From Nitrospirota bacterium (GTDB lineage: Bacteria > Nitrospirota > Nitrospiria > Nitrospirales > Nitrospiraceae), in assembly GCA_004296865.1 (NCBI GenBank), contig SCVQ01000232.1, forward strand, positions 1-9,066: a DNA stretch of 9,066 nucleotides. The letters run 5' to 3'. Shown here in pieces: positions 6,387 through 9,066 of this stretch (the stretch's first letter is position 1; each line of letters begins with the position of its first letter). The notes below the pieces were generated by a model. That model ran no database searches. It worked only from the letters and a program-made list of their open reading frames with translations, and was not told the DNA's origin. A program made the translations under genes and the position numbers.

Positions 6387-6417
6387 AGCGTGAGGCGTGA
6401 AACTTGAGGCGCGAAGC
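6383..6417 (+). repeat. Five-unit 7-bp tandem repeat (GTGARGC type)
   Basis: Five contiguous heptamers read GTGAAGC, GTGAGGC, GTGAAAC, TTGAGGC and GCGAAGC. The array supplies the TGA stop of the small upstream reading frame, and both the SD-like GAGG (6392-6395) and the TTG start (6404) of the downstream gene. Similar GTGAAGC/GTGAGGC strings are, to my recollection, scattered between genes in Nitrospira-like genomes. Confidence 0.7.
6392..6395 (+). promoter_or_regulatory. Ribosome binding site contributed by the heptamer array
   Basis: GAGG within the second heptamer lies 8 nt before TTG 6404. It is the only start/SD pair that leaves a full signal peptide on the downstream protein, so it decides the start there. 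Confidence 0.4.
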
Positions 6418-7357
6418 AAGCAAGAGGGGCCTGAAGATCAGTACGATCGTCGCGCTCCTGGCCCTGTTGCCGGGTCTTGGAATCGTGCTGATCGGGGGCG
6501 TCTCGGCGGCCTACGACGTGGTCGAAGTCACGGGGGGAGGGGTTGTCACCGGGCGGGTCAGCCTGGAGGGACCTGCTCCGGCTCCGAAGGGCTACAACCT
6601 CGTCATCTATCCGGACCCCCAGTACTGCGGTCGGATCTCGAACGGAAACGGCTGGCGGCTGTTGCATGACTTCGTCGTGGACGGTTCCGGCGGGCTCAAG
6701 GACGCCGTCGTCATGCTCGAAGGCGTGTCGGCGGGCAAGGCCTTCGGGGTCTCGGTGCCTCATGTGGAGGCCCGCGATTGCAAGTTTCTGCCATTCGTCA
6801 CGGTCGTGCGCGACGGCCACGCTGTCGAGGTCGTCAACATGGACCCGGTCATGCACGACATCCAAGCCTACGAAACCTCGACTCGCCTCGGCGCGCGTGT
6901 GCTGTTCAACTCGCCTCTGCCCATGAACGGTCATCACAAGCGGGGAGATTTACACGCTTCGCACGAACACGAATTGGGCACGTCTCTGCTGGGGCCGATC
7001 TATCTGAGCAAGGGGCGGCGCACCTTCGTCATGCAGTGCGGTTTCCATCCCTACATGGAAAGCTGGGCGCTGGCCATCGACAATCCCTATTACGCCATTA
7101 CCGACGCCTCCGGCGCCTTTACGATTGCGGATATTCCGTCCGGCACCTATCGTCTGGTGGCGTGGCATCCTCAAGCGGGCCTGGTGTCGGACCAGGTGGT
7201 GACGGTGGAGCCGAACGGAACCGTCACGACGGCACTTTCGCTGAAGGCGCCGGGCAAGCATCGCACGGCGCATGAAGTGGTGGAGAACCCCCGCTTCGGG
7301 CCCGGCTCGCTCGGCCGATCCGTCGAGATCGTGCCGATCGTGGAGCGACAGCGCTGA
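6404..7357 (+). CDS. Secreted cupredoxin-like protein with C-terminal carboxypeptidase-regulatory-like domain
   Basis: The 317-residue protein has a basic N-terminus (RREASKRGLK), a hydrophobic segment (core TIVALLALLPGLGIVLIG) and a probable cleavage near VSAA|YD, so it should be exported. The N-terminal module carries GVVTGRVSLEG and DPQYCGRIS (C75). A cupredoxin-like core follows: C126 in DCKFLPFVTVV, NMDPVMHDI with H151, and QCGFHPYM with C212, H215 and M218. H151, C212, H215 and M218 look like a type 1 copper His-Cys-His-Met set with a short Cys-Met spacing (CxxHxxM). Residues about 226 to 275 (AITDASGAFTIADIPSGTYRLVAWHP) are a transthyretin-like carboxypeptidase-regulatory-type beta domain. 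Start TTG 6404 is chosen for signal-peptide completeness and a GAGG 8 nt upstream; no in-frame ATG gives a leader. It lies 17 nt after the truncated paralog. An electron-transfer or copper-carrying role beside the oxidase is an inference. Confidence 0.75.
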   Translation: MRREASKRGLKISTIVALLALLPGLGIVLIGGVSAAYDVVEVTGGGVVTGRVSLEGPAPAPKGYNLVIYPDPQYCGRISNGNGWRLLHDFVVDGSGGLKDAVVMLEGVSAGKAFGVSVPHVEARDCKFLPFVTVVRDGHAVEVVNMDPVMHDIQAYETSTRLGARVLFNSPLPMNGHHKRGDLHASHEHELGTSLLGPIYLSKGRRTFVMQCGFHPYMESWALAIDNPYYAITDASGAFTIADIPSGTYRLVAWHPQAGLVSDQVVTVEPNGTVTTALSLKAPGKHRTAHEVVENPRFGPGSLGRSVEIVPIVERQR

Positions 7358-7362
7358 TTCAC

Positions 7363-7390
7363 GCCGGGGAGCGGCGACTCCAGGTTCCCC
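7363..7390 (+). terminator. Weak hairpin after the cupredoxin-like gene
   Basis: GGGGA (7366-7370) can pair with TCCCC (7386-7390), or GGAG (7368-7371) with CTCC (7378-7381), as alternative folds. There is only TTCG afterwards, not a T-run. This is a weak candidate that may be only mRNA structure. Confidence 0.22.
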
Positions 7391-7439
7391 TTCGCCATCC
7401 TTCCACGCGAAGTCGGACGTTTTCTCACAATGCCACTGG

Positions 7440-7451
7440 GCACACGTGTGC
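7440..7451. promoter_or_regulatory. Perfect 12-bp palindrome upstream of the HEAT-repeat gene
   Basis: GCACACGTGTGC is fully self-complementary and ends 23 bp before ATG 7475. It could be an operator or a small mRNA structure near the ribosome binding site. No clear -35/-10 pair could be placed next to it. Confidence 0.3.
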
Positions 7452-7474
7452 GGTCTGAGTAGAAAGGTTTGCCG

Positions 7475-8866
7475 ATGCAGAAGGTGCTGAAACAGCCGAG
7501 GGTGGCGGAGCCGAGGCGGGCCATGAGGCGACGCCTCGCGACCGTGGTTGCGTTGGCGTGCCTGTTGAGCGGGGCGGGAAGCCTATCGGCGGCCGGCGTC
7601 AAACAAACCGATGTCGTTCGGGAGGCGCAGGCTGCGTTTGCGCAACGGCAGTATGACCGGGCGCTGTCCCTGCTGGAGCCGTCGCTCAAGGAAGGGAGTC
7701 CGTCTTCGGATGTCCTGTCGTTGGCGGTCAAGGTCTTTGTCAAACGCGGGAAGCCGGCTGATGCGCTGAAGGCCTATGAGCGGTTGGAAGCGGCGCTGGG
7801 CAAGGACGAGGAGCTTCTGCTGCGGGAGGTGGCGGTCGGATTTATTACGCCGGTGCTCACAGATATGCGGGAGCAGATGCGGGGCGCTGGGTATACGGCG
7901 CTCAAGGAACTGAATTCCGACGATGCGGTCCCGTATTTGGAGGATGGCTTGAGCGATGGGTCCGGCCTCGTGCGCGCACTTGCCGCGGAGGGGCTGGGGC
8001 GTCTCAAGGCGGGGCAGCGGTCCGTCAGGCTCAGGCAAGCGCTTGACGATCAGGCGGCGATGGTGCGGGCTGCGGCGCTCAAGGGACTTGGAAGATCGGG
8101 AGACCGTTCGGTGACGGCATTGCTGGAGAAGGCCCAGTCCGATGAGCAGGCGAGTGTGCGGGTCGCGGCTTCCGGGGCGCTGGTCATGCTTGGACGGGTG
8201 GAAGCCTTGGCCAAGATCCGGGAGGCGGCGGAAGCGCCGAACCCGGAGGATCGCGGTGCGGCACTCCGGATGCTGGGCGATCTCAAAGATCGCCAGGCGC
8301 TGCCGATTCTACTGAAGGCCTTAAGCGACATCCAGCCATCCGTACGAGGCGCTGCGGCGATGGCGTTGGGCGATCTTGGGCTGCCCGAGGCCGTACCGGC
8401 GCTCATCACGGCGTTGGACGATCGCATTCCGGCGGTCCGCGCGGCGGCGGCGGTCAGTCTGGGGGAGATCGGGGCATCGGGCTCGGTGCCCGCCTTGAAG
8501 AAGGCGTTGGCCAACGTGAATCCAGCGGTACGTGCTGCGACCCTGGCGGCCCTGCTGCGCCTCGGCACTCCGTACAGCGAATGCGCCGAAGTGGTGCGCG
8601 GTCTGACCGGAAGTAGCGAGCCCGGCATCAGAGCGGCAGTCGGCAAGGCGTTGGGAAATGGCCGAGGGGAGGATGTGATCGGGGCCCTGCAACTCCTGCT
8701 CGGCGATCCTCTGCCGCGACCTCGGATTGCAGCGGCTAGATCGTTGGGCCAAATCGGCGGCAAAGAGCTGGCCCCCATGTTGAAAAACGCTCTCAAGGAT
8801 CAGGACGATGCAGTCCGTGCGACGGTAGGAGGGGCGCTCGGCCGTGTTCTGTACGGACATAAATGA
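7475..8866 (+). CDS. Secreted TPR and HEAT-repeat protein
   Basis: This 463-residue protein has an N-terminal signal peptide (MRRRLATVVALACLLSGAGSLSA, likely cleaved before AGVKQ). Next comes a TPR-like helical region at residues about 45-110 (AFAQRQYDRALSLLEPSL, then GKPADALKAYERLEAAL). Eleven HEAT units of about 31 residues follow (residues 135-458), recognisable from VRxxAxxxLGxL helices such as VRALAAEGLGRL, VRGAAAMALGDL and VRAAAAVSLGEI. The PBS-lyase-HEAT type forms a curved helical protein-binding surface; no catalytic residues are visible, so a periplasmic scaffold or assembly role is inferred. ATG 7475 is preceded by AGAAAGG (7461-7467, 7-nt spacing). ATG 7523 with GAGG at 7513-7516 is a good alternative that gives a more compact signal peptide. 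TTG 7469 is less likely. It is 117 bp downstream of the cupredoxin-like gene on the same strand, so co-transcription is possible. Its client is unknown. Confidence 0.85.
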   Translation: MQKVLKQPRVAEPRRAMRRRLATVVALACLLSGAGSLSAAGVKQTDVVREAQAAFAQRQYDRALSLLEPSLKEGSPSSDVLSLAVKVFVKRGKPADALKAYERLEAALGKDEELLLREVAVGFITPVLTDMREQMRGAGYTALKELNSDDAVPYLEDGLSDGSGLVRALAAEGLGRLKAGQRSVRLRQALDDQAAMVRAAALKGLGRSGDRSVTALLEKAQSDEQASVRVAASGALVMLGRVEALAKIREAAEAPNPEDRGAALRMLGDLKDRQALPILLKALSDIQPSVRGAAAMALGDLGLPEAVPALITALDDRIPAVRAAAAVSLGEIGASGSVPALKKALANVNPAVRAATLAALLRLGTPYSECAEVVRGLTGSSEPGIRAAVGKALGNGRGEDVIGALQLLLGDPLPRPRIAAARSLGQIGGKELAPMLKNALKDQDDAVRATVGGALGRVLYGHK

Positions 8867-8891
8867 TCGCGTAACTTATTGAAATAAATAA

Positions 8892-9066
8892 TCAATGCGA
8901 CGACTGTTGGGCTTTGTTCTTGACAGGGTTTTGGGATTGCTGTATACAACGCGCTTTGTCAATCTCAAAGATGGCCTCTCCAACCAGGGTCAGGCAAGCA
9001 ACGGCCAATCCGATCAACGGTTGAGCGTAGCGCTGACCTCCCTTGCTGGCGGGGAGGAAGATAGAG
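8892..9066 (-). CDS. Possible C-terminus of a minus-strand membrane protein (partial)
   Basis: The minus strand is open from the window edge to a TGA at 8894-8892, giving 57 residues. They include SIFLPASKGGQRYAQ, a hydrophobic stretch (PLIGLAVACLTLVGEAIF) and a polar tail ending QQSSH. The hydrophobic segment suggests a last transmembrane helix, and the gene would converge on the HEAT gene with 25 bp between stop codons. Against it, the same bases hold a near-consensus + strand promoter, and a + strand frame from ATG 8895 is also open to the edge. I do not recognise a family. Confidence 0.35.
   Translation of the reverse strand, partial: SIFLPASKGGQRYAQPLIGLAVACLTLVGEAIFEIDKARCIQQSQNPVKNKAQQSSH
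8920..8948 (+). promoter_or_regulatory. Near-consensus sigma-70 promoter reading out of the window
   Basis: TTGACA (8920-8925), a 17-nt spacer and TATACA (8943-8948) match 11 of 12 consensus hexamer positions. A transcript would start near 8955. GGGAGG at 9052-9057 could then be a Shine-Dalgarno for a gene just beyond the edge; it can also pair with CCTCCC (9037-9042). This competes with the minus-strand reading of the same segment. Confidence 0.45.

Noticed and set aside
6383..6417. CRISPR array
   Set aside because: The units are 7 bp, contiguous and without spacers, so this is a short tandem repeat, not CRISPR.
6219..6419. Minus-strand 66-residue frame starting MLRASSFTPHASR
   Set aside because: Its N-terminus is just the translated heptamer repeat and the rest is antisense to the signal-peptide fragment at 6231-6386; this is a typical spurious call.
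8050..8796. Minus-strand 248-residue frame within the HEAT gene
   Set aside because: It is antisense to the HEAT repeats, Ala/Ser/Arg-rich and repetitive because the sense strand is repetitive; it has no start context or domain.
1..9066. tRNA, rRNA, insertion sequences, transposase genes
   Set aside because: No tRNA-like cloverleaf, rRNA segment, terminal inverted repeats or transposase motifs were recognised on either strand by eye.

Overview
The window is high-GC bacterial DNA with Gram-negative-style secreted and membrane proteins. The combination of a giant MofA/MnxG-like multicopper oxidase, a cupredoxin/carboxypeptidase-regulatory-like protein with a DPxYCGRIS segment, and intergenic heptamer repeats of the GTGARGC type resembles Nitrospirota (Nitrospira-like) genomes. 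That assignment is pattern recognition, not a search result.

Layout on the + strand: (a) 2-112, the last 36 codons of an unidentified gene, followed by a good intrinsic terminator (141-178). (b) 226-987, a gene for a membrane-anchored four-helix-bundle (4HB_MCP-like) sensor-type protein, split by one in-frame TAG at 739-741. The reading frame simply continues after the stop, so this looks like a single C-to-T nonsense change. (c) 988-1232, an intergenic/leader region with a hairpin after the previous gene, a sigma-70-type promoter (TTGACA-17-TATCGT), a leader hairpin, three inverted heptamer repeats, a TGTAA-N9-TTACA dyad and a strong Shine-Dalgarno. (d) 1233-6104, a secreted 1623-residue multicopper oxidase built from three internal repeats (six cupredoxin folds), ended by a perfect 9-bp-stem terminator. 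(e) 6231-6386, a 51-codon secreted fragment that copies the N-terminus of the next gene and stops inside an array of five heptamers. (f) 6404-7357, a periplasmic cupredoxin-like protein with a C-terminal carboxypeptidase-regulatory-like domain. (g) 7475-8866, a secreted TPR plus HEAT-repeat protein. (h) 8892-9066, an ambiguous edge: a possible minus-strand C-terminus in the same bases as a near-consensus + strand promoter.

Functional reading: the centre is an export-destined copper redox locus. The oxidase carries one complete set of four-copper ligands, but in the order L3-L4 (domain 2) then L1-L2 (domain 3), the reverse of laccases. An extra partial L1/L2 lies in domain 1, and the third repeat has lost its copper ligands. 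The cupredoxin protein downstream could be a copper or electron partner, and the HEAT protein a periplasmic scaffold. The oxidase has its own promoter and terminator, so it is probably a single-gene transcript. Its codon use is strongly G/C-ending, consistent with high expression, and this incidentally keeps a 1543-codon antisense frame open. The substrate (Mn(II), Fe(II), Cu(I) or organic) cannot be decided from sequence alone; the layout favours the Mn-oxidase-type MofA/MnxG class.
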